The notes under the pieces were generated by a model that saw only the letters and a list, made by a program, of their open reading frames with translations, searched no databases and was not told where the DNA came from. Below, piece by piece: positions 17,889 to 26,030 of a stretch of 64,000 nucleotides of DNA. A program made the position numbers and the translations under genes. Source of the stretch: Oscillospiraceae bacterium. Lineage in GTDB: Bacteria; Bacillota; Clostridia; Oscillospirales; CAG-272. The stretch's first letter is position 1. Each line of letters starts with the position of its first letter. The stretch spans positions 1 to 64,000 of the forward strand of contig SVTL01000008.1 in the NCBI GenBank assembly GCA_015063795.1. The letters run 5' to 3'.

Positions 17889-18563
17889 TCAAGCGTCGAA
17901 GCGGTAGCCCAGACCGCGCAGGGTGACGATGCAGCGGGCGTATTCGCCCAAAGAACGGCGAAGCAGCTTGATGTGCGTGTCCAGCGTGCGGTCGTCGCCG
18001 TAAAAGTCGTACCCCCACACCTCGCAGATCAGCTTCTCACGGCTCAGGGCGATGTTGCGGTTTTTGATCATGTAGAAAAGAAGATCGTATTCCTTCGGCG
18101 TCATCTCGGCGCGGACGCCGTCAACGGTCACGATGCGCGCGGTGAAATCCACGCACAGTCCGCCGAGGACAAACACGTCCTTTTTTTCGGCGGAAGCCGC
18201 ACTCTGCGAGCGCTTGAGGATGGCCCCGACGCGGAGCATCAGCTCCTTGGGCGAAAAGGGCTTGACCACAAAATCGTCCGCTCCGCATTCAAAGCCGTTG
18301 ATCTTGTCGTATTCCTCGCTGCGCGCCGACAGGATGAGAATGGGCGTTGAAGCGTGCTTGCGGATCTCCCGACAGGCCGAAAAGCCGTCCAGCTCGGGCA
18401 TCATGATGTCCATCACGATCAGGTCGAAGGACTCGCGGCGGCAAAGCTCCACCGCCTGCATACCGTTTTCGGCCTCGGTGACCTGATGTCCCTCAAAATG
18501 GGCATACTTGCTTATCAGCGCGCGGATCCCCTCTTCGTCGTCCACGATCAGCAGTCTGGCCAT
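17889..18563 (-). CDS. OmpR/PhoB-type response regulator
   Basis: 224 residues. The receiver domain has the acidic pair in VDDEE, the phospho-acceptor Asp in MDIMMPE and the Lys in VKPFSP. The C-terminal winged helix has TPKEYDLLFYM and the recognition helix region RTLDTHIKLLRRSLG. The start at MARLLIVDD follows GGAGGGGG. It is first in the operon with the kinase and the beta-helix lipoprotein, which suggests control of a cell-envelope or surface-polysaccharide response. Confidence 0.96.
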   Translation of the reverse strand: MARLLIVDDEEGIRALISKYAHFEGHQVTEAENGMQAVELCRRESFDLIVMDIMMPELDGFSACREIRKHASTPILILSARSEEYDKINGFECGADDFVVKPFSPKELMLRVGAILKRSQSAASAEKKDVFVLGGLCVDFTARIVTVDGVRAEMTPKEYDLLFYMIKNRNIALSREKLICEVWGYDFYGDDRTLDTHIKLLRRSLGEYARCIVTLRGLGYRFDA

Positions 18564-18668
18564 GTGTCCCCCTCCTTTTTCTCTTTTCCCCGAAAGGCGG
18601 AGCAAGGGATATGGTCCCCCTGCTCCGCGTACATTTCGTTTTTCCGCGGTTTGGTGTGATATCGATTC

Positions 18669-18697
18669 AGTATACCACATTCTGCCCCGCGCTTCAA
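18669..18697 (-). promoter_or_regulatory. Sigma-A promoter of the two-component operon
   Basis: Minus strand: TTGAAG (18697-18692), 17-base spacer, TATACT (18674-18669), about 105 bases upstream of the regulator start. Confidence 0.75.
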
Positions 18698-18723
18698 GTG
18701 TTTTCTTCTATTTTATTGTATTC

Positions 18724-18916
18724 GTCCGCGATGGCGGACTTTTCATGATGCGAAGCATCAATTCATGAGCCGCAGACTCAATTCATGATGCGAAGCGGCT
18801 CCTTTCCTCACGTCCGCGAAGCGGACATCTCGCATTCGGCGAAGCCGAATATATCGCGCTTGGCAAAGCCAAGCATATCGCGTTGGCGAAGCCAACATAT
18901 CGCGCGCCGCAGGCGC
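18724..18916 (+). repeat. Short-hairpin array 1 (GCGAAGC-core units)
   Basis: A run of eight to nine small palindromes, for example TGATGCGAAGCATCA (18746), GTCCGCGAAGCGGAC (18812), ATTCGGCGAAGCCGAAT (18834), GCTTGGCAAAGCCAAGC (18858), GTTGGCGAAGCCAAC (18882) and GCGCCGCAGGCGC (18904). They are spaced 22-24 bases apart. Linkers are AATTCATG in the left half and ATATCGC in the right half. Stem bases differ from unit to unit but always pair. Confidence 0.9.
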
Positions 18917-18924
18917 ATTTTGCA

Positions 18925-19211
18925 GGGCGCCGCCGAGGGTGCGGGTATCGTTTGTTTTATGCGCCGTTCGGCTCTTGCCCAGCGTTGAAATTCGCGGTCT
19001 TTCGCTTCAGCGAAAGCGGTGTCGCTCCGACACCGAGCGAATTTTGTAGGGCGCCGCCGAGGGTGCGGTTATCGTTTGTTTTATGCGCCGTTCGGCTCTT
19101 GCCCAGCGTTGAAATTCGCGGTCTTTCGCTTCAGCGAAAGCGGTGTCGCTCCGACACCGAGCGAATTTTGTAGGGCGCCGCCGAGGGTGCGGTTATCGTT
19201 TGTTTTATGCG
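18925..19211. repeat. 124-bp tandem repeat, 2.3 copies, with nested hairpins
   Basis: Copies start at 18925, 19049 and 19173 (exact period 124; the third is truncated by the htrA stop region). Each full unit contains AAATTCGC (18988) and GCGAATTT (19037) closing two internal hairpins, CTTTCGCTTCAGCGAAAG and GGTGTCGCTCCGACACC, a three-way-junction layout. The unit ends with GCGCCGCCGAGGGTGCGG...ATGCGCC. A related single unit is at 28832-28932. Confidence 0.9.
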
Positions 19212-19215
19212 CCCG

Positions 19216-20853
19216 TCACCAGCCAAAGAAATCGCGCCAGATGTCGCCACCGGGGAAGATCGAGCCGCCGCCGTTAGAGGGCTGCGTCTGCGCAGGCTGC
19301 GTTTCCTCCTCGGTCACAGGCGTGCTTTCGATCAGCGTGACCTTCAGATCCACCATCCGTCCGTCACGGGAGACGGTGACGGTGACCTCGTCGCCGATGG
19401 CATACTTCTTCAGCATCTTCTTCACATCCGCCATGGACGAGACGGTGTTGGTGTCGATGGCTACCAGACGGTCGCCCACCTTGAAATCGCCGTTGTGAAC
19501 GCCGGTGACGTACACACCGTATTCGCTCACGCGGTAGGTCCAGGCGTCGGAGGCGGTGAGGATGTCACGGGCGTTGATGCCCAGCACCGCTCTGCCTCTC
19601 ACATAACCGTGCTCGATGAGCTGGCTGACCGTATCCTTGACGGTGTTGATGGGGATGGCAAAGCCAAGTCCCTCGATCTCCGAGCCGGAATTCTTGGCGT
19701 TGACGATGCCGATCAATTCGCCGTTGATGTTGAACAGGCCGCCGCCCGAGTTGCCGGGGTTGACTGCCGCATTGGTCTGGATGAGCGTCATGGTCTCGTC
19801 GTCGATGGTGATCTCGCGGTCGAGTGCGCTGATGATGCCGTCGGTGACCGTTCCGCCCAGCTGACCGAGGGGATTGCCAATGGCCACCGCCATTTCACCC
19901 ACCACCAGCTTGGACGAATCGCCTGTGACCGCCGCATTCAGACCCGTGGCCTCCACCTTGATGACCGCGATATCGGTCTGCGCATCGGTGCCGATCAGCT
20001 TGGCCTCATACTTGGTGCCATCCTTGAGCATGACGGTGATGGTCTCCGCGCCGTCGATGACGTGGTTGTTGGTGACAATATAGCCGTCGGAGGTGATGAC
20101 CACGCCGCTTCCCGCGCCGGACGCCACGTAACGGCCGTAATAGTAGTCGTTGACGACCGCTTCGGTGGTGATCTCCACCACGCACGAGGCGACCTTGTCC
20201 ACCACGCTCGAAACGGCGGTGGTGTTGCCGACCGAGGAGGCGTTGGGGTTGGACTCGCTGTCCACCGCCTCAAAAATGACGCTGTTTCCGCCCGCGGAGG
20301 GAGAAACGCTGTCCTGTCCGCTCTGCAGCGCGACGTCGCTCCTCAGAACCGAATAGACGATGCCGCCCGAAACGGCCGAGAAGAGCAGCGAAAAGATCAG
20401 CGAGAAGAGCAGCGCATAGCCAAAAGCGCTTCCGCCCTTTCTTTTTTCCTTCTTTTCCTTTTTCTTCGGCTCGGGGTTCGGCGCGGTGTAGGGAGCGCGG
20501 TAAGCCGGCTGTCCGTAGGGCGCATACTGCCCATAGGGCTGCTGGGGCTGCGCGTAAGGCTGCTGGGGCTGTGCATAGGGCTGCTGCTGGGGCTGGCTGT
20601 ACATCGGACGGCTGTACACCGTCTGACCGCCCTGCGGCGCCCATGTCTGGCCGTTCTTTTCGGCATAGGATTCATACTTCAATTCGCCTGCGGGCTGTGC
20701 CTGCACCGTCGGCTCGGCGGCCGGCTTTTCTTCAGCGACCGTCTTCTCTTCGGCGGAAGGCTGAGAAGCGGGGGCGTTCAGACGCTCGGCGTTGGCTTCG
20801 GCGTTCCCTGCCTCGGCTCCGTTCAATCCGTTGTTGTTGTATTCTTCGTTCAT
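19216..20853 (-). CDS. htrA: HtrA/DegP-type serine protease with PDZ domain
   Basis: 545 residues. A ~140-residue cytoplasmic N-terminus is rich in Gln/Pro/Tyr with repeats (PYAQPQQPYAQPQQPYGQ) and ends in a KKKEKKEKRK stretch before one membrane helix (FGYALLFSLIFSLLFSAV, about 147-164). The trypsin-like domain outside the membrane has its triad in NNHVIDG (His), TDIAVIKVE (Asp) and NPGNSGGGLF (Ser). A single PDZ domain closes the protein. This is a membrane-anchored protein-quality-control protease of HtrA type. It is transcribed alone; a TATACT near 20900 lacks a good -35. Confidence 0.95.
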   Translation of the reverse strand: MNEEYNNNGLNGAEAGNAEANAERLNAPASQPSAEEKTVAEEKPAAEPTVQAQPAGELKYESYAEKNGQTWAPQGGQTVYSRPMYSQPQQQPYAQPQQPYAQPQQPYGQYAPYGQPAYRAPYTAPNPEPKKKEKKEKRKGGSAFGYALLFSLIFSLLFSAVSGGIVYSVLRSDVALQSGQDSVSPSAGGNSVIFEAVDSESNPNASSVGNTTAVSSVVDKVASCVVEITTEAVVNDYYYGRYVASGAGSGVVITSDGYIVTNNHVIDGAETITVMLKDGTKYEAKLIGTDAQTDIAVIKVEATGLNAAVTGDSSKLVVGEMAVAIGNPLGQLGGTVTDGIISALDREITIDDETMTLIQTNAAVNPGNSGGGLFNINGELIGIVNAKNSGSEIEGLGFAIPINTVKDTVSQLIEHGYVRGRAVLGINARDILTASDAWTYRVSEYGVYVTGVHNGDFKVGDRLVAIDTNTVSSMADVKKMLKKYAIGDEVTVTVSRDGRMVDLKVTLIESTPVTEEETQPAQTQPSNGGGSIFPGGDIWRDFFGW

Positions 20854-20993
20854 GAGTGGACCTCCTTTTGAACCTTTTTTCTGTTTACGGGCATAGTATA
20901 CCCCGCCAATGTGAAAACTGTATGAAAACCGACTGAATTTTCCGCGTTTTTTTGCGGCGCGGGAGCAGAGAGCGAGAAAGTTTCAAAAAGTCA

Positions 20994-21022
20994 TTGACAA
21001 AGCGGTCAAAAGGGGATAAAAT
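20994..21022 (+). promoter_or_regulatory. Sigma-A promoter of the DUF1292 gene
   Basis: TTGACA (20994-20999), 17-base spacer, TAAAAT (21017-21022), 47 bases upstream of the start codon. Confidence 0.85.
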
Positions 21023-21068
21023 AGAGGTAGTAACCATATCATTTTTATACCGAAAGAGGTGTTCTGAC

Positions 21069-21359
21069 ATGGCAGAAGAACTGTTTGGCGATGAGATCTT
21101 CACGCTGACCGACGAGGAAGGCAATGAAAATCAATTCGAGCTGCTTGGCAGCCACGAGATGAACGGCCGTACCTATCTGGCGCTCGTTCCGCTCGAGGAC
21201 AACGAGGAGGGCGATTACGTTATCCTGAAGGTCGAGAACGATATCAACAACGAAGAGATCCTTGTCACCATCGACGACGATGAGGAATTCGACATGATCG
21301 CGAATATCTTCGACAACGAGCTGTTCGACGAGATCGACTACGACGAAGACCAGAAATAA
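21069..21359 (+). CDS. DUF1292 family protein (YrzB-like)
   Basis: 96 residues, very acidic, with the DUF1292 pattern TLTDEEGNENQFELLG, YLALVPLE and DYVILKVEND. Members are small cytosolic proteins of Firmicutes of unknown function, often encoded near alaS/yrrK. The start at MAEELFGDE has GAAAGAGGTG upstream and a strong promoter 47 bases away. It is monocistronic unless the downstream structured RNA is part of its transcript. Confidence 0.9.
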   Translation: MAEELFGDEIFTLTDEEGNENQFELLGSHEMNGRTYLALVPLEDNEEGDYVILKVENDINNEEILVTIDDDEEFDMIANIFDNELFDEIDYDEDQK

Positions 21360-21374
21360 TCTTCAAGGAAAAAC

Positions 21375-21570
21375 ATCCTGCTTGGCACGTGATGGGTGGG
21401 TAATTAAACCCACGGATAGAAAAAAGGAGTCCGATCCCGCCCTCGGGAATGCAGACCTCCCGTGCGCATTCCGCGCGCGGACGTTGGGAGCACAATGGGG
21501 CGGCGGAGGGCACCGCCCTGGGAGATCAGGGTTTTCTAATTCCCATTCACACGACTCGGCGGGACTTTTT
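21375..21570 (+). ncRNA. Structured RNA candidate, possibly 6S (SsrS)-like
   Basis: The ends of this ~195-base stretch pair over more than 20 positions: ATCCTGCTTGGCACGTG at the left against CACACGACTCGGCGGGAC at the right, with several G-U pairs, directly followed by TTTTTT. Internal hairpins include GTGGGTAATTAAACCCAC and GGCGGCGGAGGGCACCGCC. A long closed rod with a central open part, this length and a U-run at the 3' end fit 6S RNA. I saw no good promoter, so it could also be an elaborate 3' UTR of the DUF1292 gene. Confidence 0.42.
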
Positions 21571-21590
21571 TCATCGTGCGGACATATCGC

Positions 21591-21785
21591 GCCGAATGCA
21601 ATGAGGCATATCGCACCGCGAAGCGGTATATCGCGTCCGCGCAGCGGACATATCGCGCCGAATACAATGAGGCATATCGCGCGCCGCAGGCGCCTTATGA
21701 ATTGACAGCTTCGTTGTCATGAGTTCTCGTTTCACTCCATGAATTCTCGCTTCGCTCCATGATTTGACTTGTGCAAGCGCAAGTC
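21591..21785 (+). repeat. Short-hairpin array 2
   Basis: Units include GCCGAATGCAATGAGGC (21591), ACCGCGAAGCGGT (21615), GTCCGCGCAGCGGAC (21635), GCCGAATACAATGAGGC (21657), GCGCCGCAGGCGC (21681) and TGACAGCTTCGTTGTCA (21703), joined by ATATCGC and, at the right, by ATGAATTC-type linkers. The array fills the gap before pyrK. Confidence 0.88.
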
Positions 21786-21839
21786 ATGACCGACGTTCGA
21801 TCCAATCTACATAATCTACACAAAAGGAACCGTTTACAT

Positions 21840-22598
21840 ATGATATTCAAGGAAGTCAGGATCCTCGACATCGAGAGGATCGCCGCTTGCGACATCTATG
21901 CGATCACGCTCGATGCCGCGCTCTCTCCTGCGGCCGGCCAGTTTCTCACGGTCAGCTGCGGCGAGGGGACAACCCTCCTCCGCCCCTTCGGTGTGTTCGA
22001 CGCCGGGGAGGATTTTGTCCGCTTCGGCTTTGAGGTGAGAGGCAAGGGCACCACCCTTCTCAAGCAAAAACGCGCGGGCGATACGCTCAAGCTGCTCGGC
22101 CCCCTCGGGAAAGGCTTCACCCTCCCCGAAACCGGCAAGGCTCTGCTGGTCGGCGGCGGCATCGGCGTTTTCCCGCTTTACTATACCGCCAAGGTCGCCT
22201 CACAAAAAGGCGGCTGCGACGCTCTGCTGGGCTTCCGCTCAAAAGACTTTGTCCATACCCTGCCGCAGTTTGAGGCCGTCTGCGGCCATGTTTCCGTCTG
22301 CACCGACGACGGCTCCTTCGCCCGCAAGGCGCTGGTCACCGAGCTTCTGGAGGAGGCGCTGCAAAAGGGCGGCTACGAATCGGTCCACATCTGCGGGCCG
22401 CTGCCGATGATGCGCGCCTGCGCCGATATCACAAAGCGTTACGGCATCAAAACCGAGGTCAGCATGGAGGAGCGCATGGGCTGCGGCATCGGCGCCTGCT
22501 ATGCCTGCGTGTGCAAGGTGCTCTCCTCGGACGGACAAACCTACAAGCGCGTCTGCAAGGACGGGCCTGTTTTCGACGCGGAGGCAATCGTATGGTAA
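21840..22598 (+). CDS. pyrK: Dihydroorotate dehydrogenase electron-transfer subunit
   Basis: 252 residues: an FAD-binding beta-barrel with RPFGVFD, an NAD-binding domain with LVGGGIGVFPL and CGPLPMMRA, and a C-terminal [2Fe-2S] site, CGIGACYACVC followed by a Cys near the end. PyrK passes electrons from PyrD to NAD+. The start at MIFKEVRILD follows AAAAGGAAC. It overlaps pyrD by seven bases, so translation is coupled. The rest of the pyrimidine pathway is not in the window. Confidence 0.96.
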   Translation: MIFKEVRILDIERIAACDIYAITLDAALSPAAGQFLTVSCGEGTTLLRPFGVFDAGEDFVRFGFEVRGKGTTLLKQKRAGDTLKLLGPLGKGFTLPETGKALLVGGGIGVFPLYYTAKVASQKGGCDALLGFRSKDFVHTLPQFEAVCGHVSVCTDDGSFARKALVTELLEEALQKGGYESVHICGPLPMMRACADITKRYGIKTEVSMEERMGCGIGACYACVCKVLSSDGQTYKRVCKDGPVFDAEAIVW

Positions 22599-23506
22599 AC
22601 ATGAGTGTCAACATCGCCGGTGTTACGCTGAAAAATCCGGTTCTCACCGTCTCGGGCACCTACGCCTTCGGACGGGAATACAGCGAGTTTTATTCCCCCG
22701 CTTCTCTCGGAGCGGTCACCATCAAGGGCCTGTCGGGCAAGCCCCGTATGGGCAACCCCACCCCCCGCATCGCCGAAACGCCGGCCGGTATGCTGAACAG
22801 CATCGGGCTGCAGAATCCCGGCGTGGAGCACTTCATCGAGCATGATCTGCCCTTCCTCAAAAAACAGGGCGCCACGGTCATCGCCAACATCGCCGGCATC
22901 GACGAGGACGACTACTGCTTCGTGGCCGAAAAGCTGAACGGCACCGACGTGGATCTTTACGAGATGAACATCTCCTGCCCCAACGTCAAGGAGGGCGGCA
23001 TCGCCTTCGGTACCCGCGCCGACATGGCCAAGCGCATCACCTCGCTGGTGAAGCAGGTCTCCAAAAAGCCGCTGATCGTCAAGCTCTCCCCCAACGTCAC
23101 CGACATCACCGAAATGGCCTCCGCCGTTCTCGAGGGCGGTGCCGATGCGCTCAGCCTCATCAACACGCTCCTGGGCATGCGCATCGATCTGAAAACCCGC
23201 CGTCCCATCCTCTCGCGCAACGTGGGCGGTCTGTCCGGTCCCTGCGTGCTGCCCGTGGCTCTGCGCATGGTCTGGCAGGTGAGACAGATCACCGATAAGC
23301 CCATCATCGGCATGGGCGGCGTCTCCGACGGCGATACCGCGGTGGAAATGCTACTGGCAGGGGCTGACGCGGTGGGCATCGGTACGGCGTCCTTTGCCAA
23401 TCCCTTGGCCCCCATCGAGGCGGTGAAGGGCATCGAGGCCTACATGGAGAAAAACGGCTTTGCCGACATCGCCTCGCTGAAGGCCGCCTTCCGCGCCAAC
23501 GGCTGA
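22592..23506 (+). CDS. pyrD: Dihydroorotate dehydrogenase, class 1B catalytic subunit
   Basis: 304 residues with the TIM-barrel FMN motifs of class 1B enzymes: TIKGLS, NSIGLQNPG (substrate loop), NISCPN with the catalytic-base Cys, KLSPNVTDI, INTLLGM and GGVSDGDTA. It oxidises dihydroorotate to orotate in pyrimidine synthesis, with PyrK and NAD+ as acceptor. The start codon overlaps the end of pyrK and has GGAGG seven bases upstream. Confidence 0.97.
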   Translation: MVNMSVNIAGVTLKNPVLTVSGTYAFGREYSEFYSPASLGAVTIKGLSGKPRMGNPTPRIAETPAGMLNSIGLQNPGVEHFIEHDLPFLKKQGATVIANIAGIDEDDYCFVAEKLNGTDVDLYEMNISCPNVKEGGIAFGTRADMAKRITSLVKQVSKKPLIVKLSPNVTDITEMASAVLEGGADALSLINTLLGMRIDLKTRRPILSRNVGGLSGPCVLPVALRMVWQVRQITDKPIIGMGGVSDGDTAVEMLLAGADAVGIGTASFANPLAPIEAVKGIEAYMEKNGFADIASLKAAFRANG

Positions 23507-23588
23507 CCGTTTTTTCGTCTTTTCCCCGAAAAAAATGCGGACAATTTGTGAATTCAAACGAAATTTTCGGCTGTATCCGCGGATTTTC

Positions 23589-23617
23589 TTGACATTTCTC
23601 ACAAAATATGATATACT
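23589..23617 (+). promoter_or_regulatory. Sigma-A promoter of the minD-like gene
   Basis: TTGACA (23589-23594), 17-base spacer, TATACT (23612-23617), about 43 bases before the start codon. Confidence 0.85.
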
Positions 23618-23659
23618 GTTCGGTATGATCGGCTCGTACCGCGAAAGGAGGCTCCCGCC

Positions 23660-24439
23660 ATGGCTCAGCGTACCGTTCTGATCACGTCCTTCAAGGGGGG
23701 CGTGGGCAAAAGCACCGTCTCTGCCAATCTGGCCGTCGCTTTGGCCGCCATGGGCAAAAAGGTGCTGGCGGTGGACTGCGATTTCAAAATGCGCTGCCTC
23801 GACCTGATCTTCGGCTGCGAGGACCGCGTGCTGTACGACCTGTCCGACTATTTCGAAGGACGGATGCCCCTGTCCAAGGTGCTTCTCTCTCCGGAAACGT
23901 GCGAAAACATCACCCTCGCCCCCGCTCCCTATGAATGTGACGGCGGGTTGACCGAGGAAAATTGGCGCGCATTCCTGAACGAGCCCGAGACAAAGGCATT
24001 CGACTATATCCTCTTTGACACCCCCGGCGAGGCCGGCGGACAGATGCTGCGCATCGCCCCCTTGTGCGACACGGCTCTGGTCATCGCCAACCCCCACGCC
24101 ACCTCCATCCGCGCCGCGGAAAAAACCGCCATGACCTTACAGGAGGCCGGCGTTTCCGACCGCTTCCTGCTGGTCAATGCCTACGAAAACAAAAAGGGAG
24201 ATGCCTCTCCCTCTCTCCTCTCCATCATCGACCGCACCGCCGTCCGTCTGCTGGGGCTCATCCCCCTCGACCGCACCATCCCCGAAAAGCAGGACCGCGG
24301 GCTCTTCCCCGAGGCAAGCGGTCTGCACGCGTCCAACGCCGGCATCGCCTTTGCCAACATCGCCAAGCGCCTTGAGGGCAGAAGCGTTCCGCTGGCCAGC
24401 GGCTTCCGCGGGATCGATCGGAGAAAATACATCAAGTAA
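23660..24439 (+). CDS. MinD/ParA-family P-loop ATPase
   Basis: 259 residues with the deviant Walker A motif KGGVGKST (residues 12-19), switch region VDCDFKMRCLD and Walker B-like YILFDTPGE. In Clostridia, minD often lies with minC, minE and mgsA; here mgsA follows directly, which favours a MinD-type division-site ATPase. The C-terminus (SGFRGIDRRKYIK) is short and basic rather than a clear MinD amphipathic membrane helix, and minC/minE are not next to it. The RBS is AAAGGAGG. A different ParA-like partitioning role is possible. Confidence 0.8.
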   Translation: MAQRTVLITSFKGGVGKSTVSANLAVALAAMGKKVLAVDCDFKMRCLDLIFGCEDRVLYDLSDYFEGRMPLSKVLLSPETCENITLAPAPYECDGGLTEENWRAFLNEPETKAFDYILFDTPGEAGGQMLRIAPLCDTALVIANPHATSIRAAEKTAMTLQEAGVSDRFLLVNAYENKKGDASPSLLSIIDRTAVRLLGLIPLDRTIPEKQDRGLFPEASGLHASNAGIAFANIAKRLEGRSVPLASGFRGIDRRKYIK

Positions 24440-24502
24440 CACCGCCCTCACACCCGCCCGCCGCCCCGATGCGGCAGGCAAGAGAAAGGAATTCTGTCAC
24501 GT

Positions 24503-24916
24503 ATGGAAATCATGCTGGTCGCCGCCGACTCCAAGAAAGAACTGATCACCCAATTCTGCATCGCCTATTGCGGCATCCTCAGCAAGCATCAGCTCTGCGC
24601 CACGGGCATCACCGGTAAGTATGTGTCCGAGGCCACCGGGCTTGACATCGAGTGCCTGCTGGCCGGCGATCAGGGAGGGACTGAGCAGATCGCCTCCCGC
24701 GTCTCCTATGACGAGGTGGATATGCTCCTCTTCTTCCGCGATACGGCCACCGATGCCGCCGACACCGAGTCGGACAACAACCTCCTCCGCATCTGCGATG
24801 TTCACAATGTCCCCGTTGCCACCAACATCGCCACCGCGGAGATCCTGGTCCGCGCCCTCGACCGCGGCGACCTGGCCTGGCGCGAGATCGTCAACCCCAA
24901 AACCAGAAAGCACTGA
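24503..24916 (+). CDS. mgsA: Methylglyoxal synthase
   Basis: 137 residues. It contains ATGITGKYVSEATG (phosphate binding), the GDQGGTEQI loop and the catalytic-Asp segment LLFFRDT, then VPVATNIATAEIL. MgsA converts dihydroxyacetone phosphate to methylglyoxal and phosphate, a bypass that relieves sugar-phosphate stress. It begins 63 bases after the MinD-like gene and is probably cotranscribed. A weak hairpin (AGCACCG / CGGTGCT, 24935-24954) follows the stop. Confidence 0.95.
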   Translation: MEIMLVAADSKKELITQFCIAYCGILSKHQLCATGITGKYVSEATGLDIECLLAGDQGGTEQIASRVSYDEVDMLLFFRDTATDAADTESDNNLLRICDVHNVPVATNIATAEILVRALDRGDLAWREIVNPKTRKH

Positions 24917-24973
24917 GTTCAAGCGTCTGCTTTAAGCACCGCCTTCCCGGTGCTCTGCCTCTTTGCTTTTTTC

Positions 24974-25046
24974 GATTTTCGTCCTCCGGCGAAAATCCTC
25001 CTTCACTCTTCACTCTTCACTTTTCACTCTTCACTTTTCACTCAAC
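24974..25046. repeat. Hairpin plus TTCACTC microsatellite-like run
   Basis: A hairpin GATTTTCG/CGAAAATC (24974-24997) is followed by about five imperfect tandem copies of CTTCACTCTT / CACTTTT, pure pyrimidine-A sequence, up to 25046. No gene is visible between mgsA and proC (24917-25137). Confidence 0.6.
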
Positions 25047-25137
25047 CATCCTGTCGCCGCCTGCGGACCGAGCTTCCCTCGCCGAAGGCGGTCGATCCAT
25101 TCTATCTACATTGTATAAAAAGAAAGCGTAAGGACCT

Positions 25138-25947
25138 ATGAGCAAGAAAACCTTCTCCTTCATCGGTACGGGCAACATGGCCCGCGCCATCATCAACGGT
25201 ATGGCAGGCGTCACCGAAAGAAGTCAGATCTGCCTGTACGACAAAAACACCGCCCAGTATGACAACTTCGAAAGCGGCTATGTCATCGCACCCACCATCG
25301 CCGATGCGTTTGCCTTCGCCGACTATGTGGTCTTCGCCGTCAAGCCCCAGAACTTCACCGATGTGCTGGCCGAGCTGAAGGAAGCAGGCGTTGACACCGA
25401 GGGCAAGACCGCGGTCACCATCGCCGCCGGCATCTCCACCGACTTCATCTGCCGCGGACTGGGACGTGAGATCGCCTGCATCCGCGTGATGCCCAACACC
25501 CCCGCTCTGCTGGGAAAGGGTGTCACCGCCCTCTCGCGCAATGCCCGTGTCTCCGACGAGGCCTTTGACGAGATCTTCTCGCTCTTCTCCCGCCTCGGAC
25601 ACGCCTTTGTGCTGGACGAAAGCATGATGAACGACATCATTGCCGTCAATTCCAGCTCCCCTGCTTACGTCTTCCTCTTCGTGAAGGCGATGTACGACAC
25701 CGCGCTGGAAATGGGCTTCCCGAAGGAGGGGCTGATCGATATCCTCTGCGGCGTGCTGACCGGCTCGGCGGAGATGCTGCAGAAGACCGGCAAGACTCCC
25801 GATGAACTGATCGCCATGGTCAAGTCCCCCAAGGGAACCACCGAATGGGCGCTGAACAAATTGGAAGAGACCGGCTTTGAAAAGTCGATCCACGACGCCA
25901 TGCTGGCCTGCTCGCAGAGAGCGCGCGAGCTTTCCGCCGGCAAGTAA
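25138..25947 (+). CDS. proC: Pyrroline-5-carboxylate reductase
   Basis: 269 residues. The N-terminal Rossmann motif is FIGTGNMA (residues 8-15); further ProC motifs are VFAVKPQNF, CIRVMPNTPALLGKGVT and the C-terminal helical domain with SSPAYVFLFVKAM and SPKGTTEWAL. It makes the last, NAD(P)H-dependent step of proline synthesis in the cytosol. The RBS is GTAAGGACC. It appears to be a single-gene unit; proA/proB are not nearby. Confidence 0.97.
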   Translation: MSKKTFSFIGTGNMARAIINGMAGVTERSQICLYDKNTAQYDNFESGYVIAPTIADAFAFADYVVFAVKPQNFTDVLAELKEAGVDTEGKTAVTIAAGISTDFICRGLGREIACIRVMPNTPALLGKGVTALSRNARVSDEAFDEIFSLFSRLGHAFVLDESMMNDIIAVNSSSPAYVFLFVKAMYDTALEMGFPKEGLIDILCGVLTGSAEMLQKTGKTPDELIAMVKSPKGTTEWALNKLEETGFEKSIHDAMLACSQRARELSAGK

Positions 25948-26030
25948 AGACCGTCATACCCTCCCCCGCCTCCGCATACAATGGAGCAGCAATGCCTCTA
26001 TTTTCATGCGTACAAGGGGGGGACTTTCCG

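Noticed and set aside
18724..18916. CRISPR array
   Set aside because: Repeats are 13-17 base palindromes that differ from unit to unit, spacing is only 22-24 bases with constant linkers, and no cas genes occur.
21375..21570. SRP RNA, tmRNA or RNase P RNA
   Set aside because: The diagnostic cores (SRP GGAAGCAGC tetraloop region, tmRNA tRNA-like ends, RNase P GAGGAAAGTCC) are absent.
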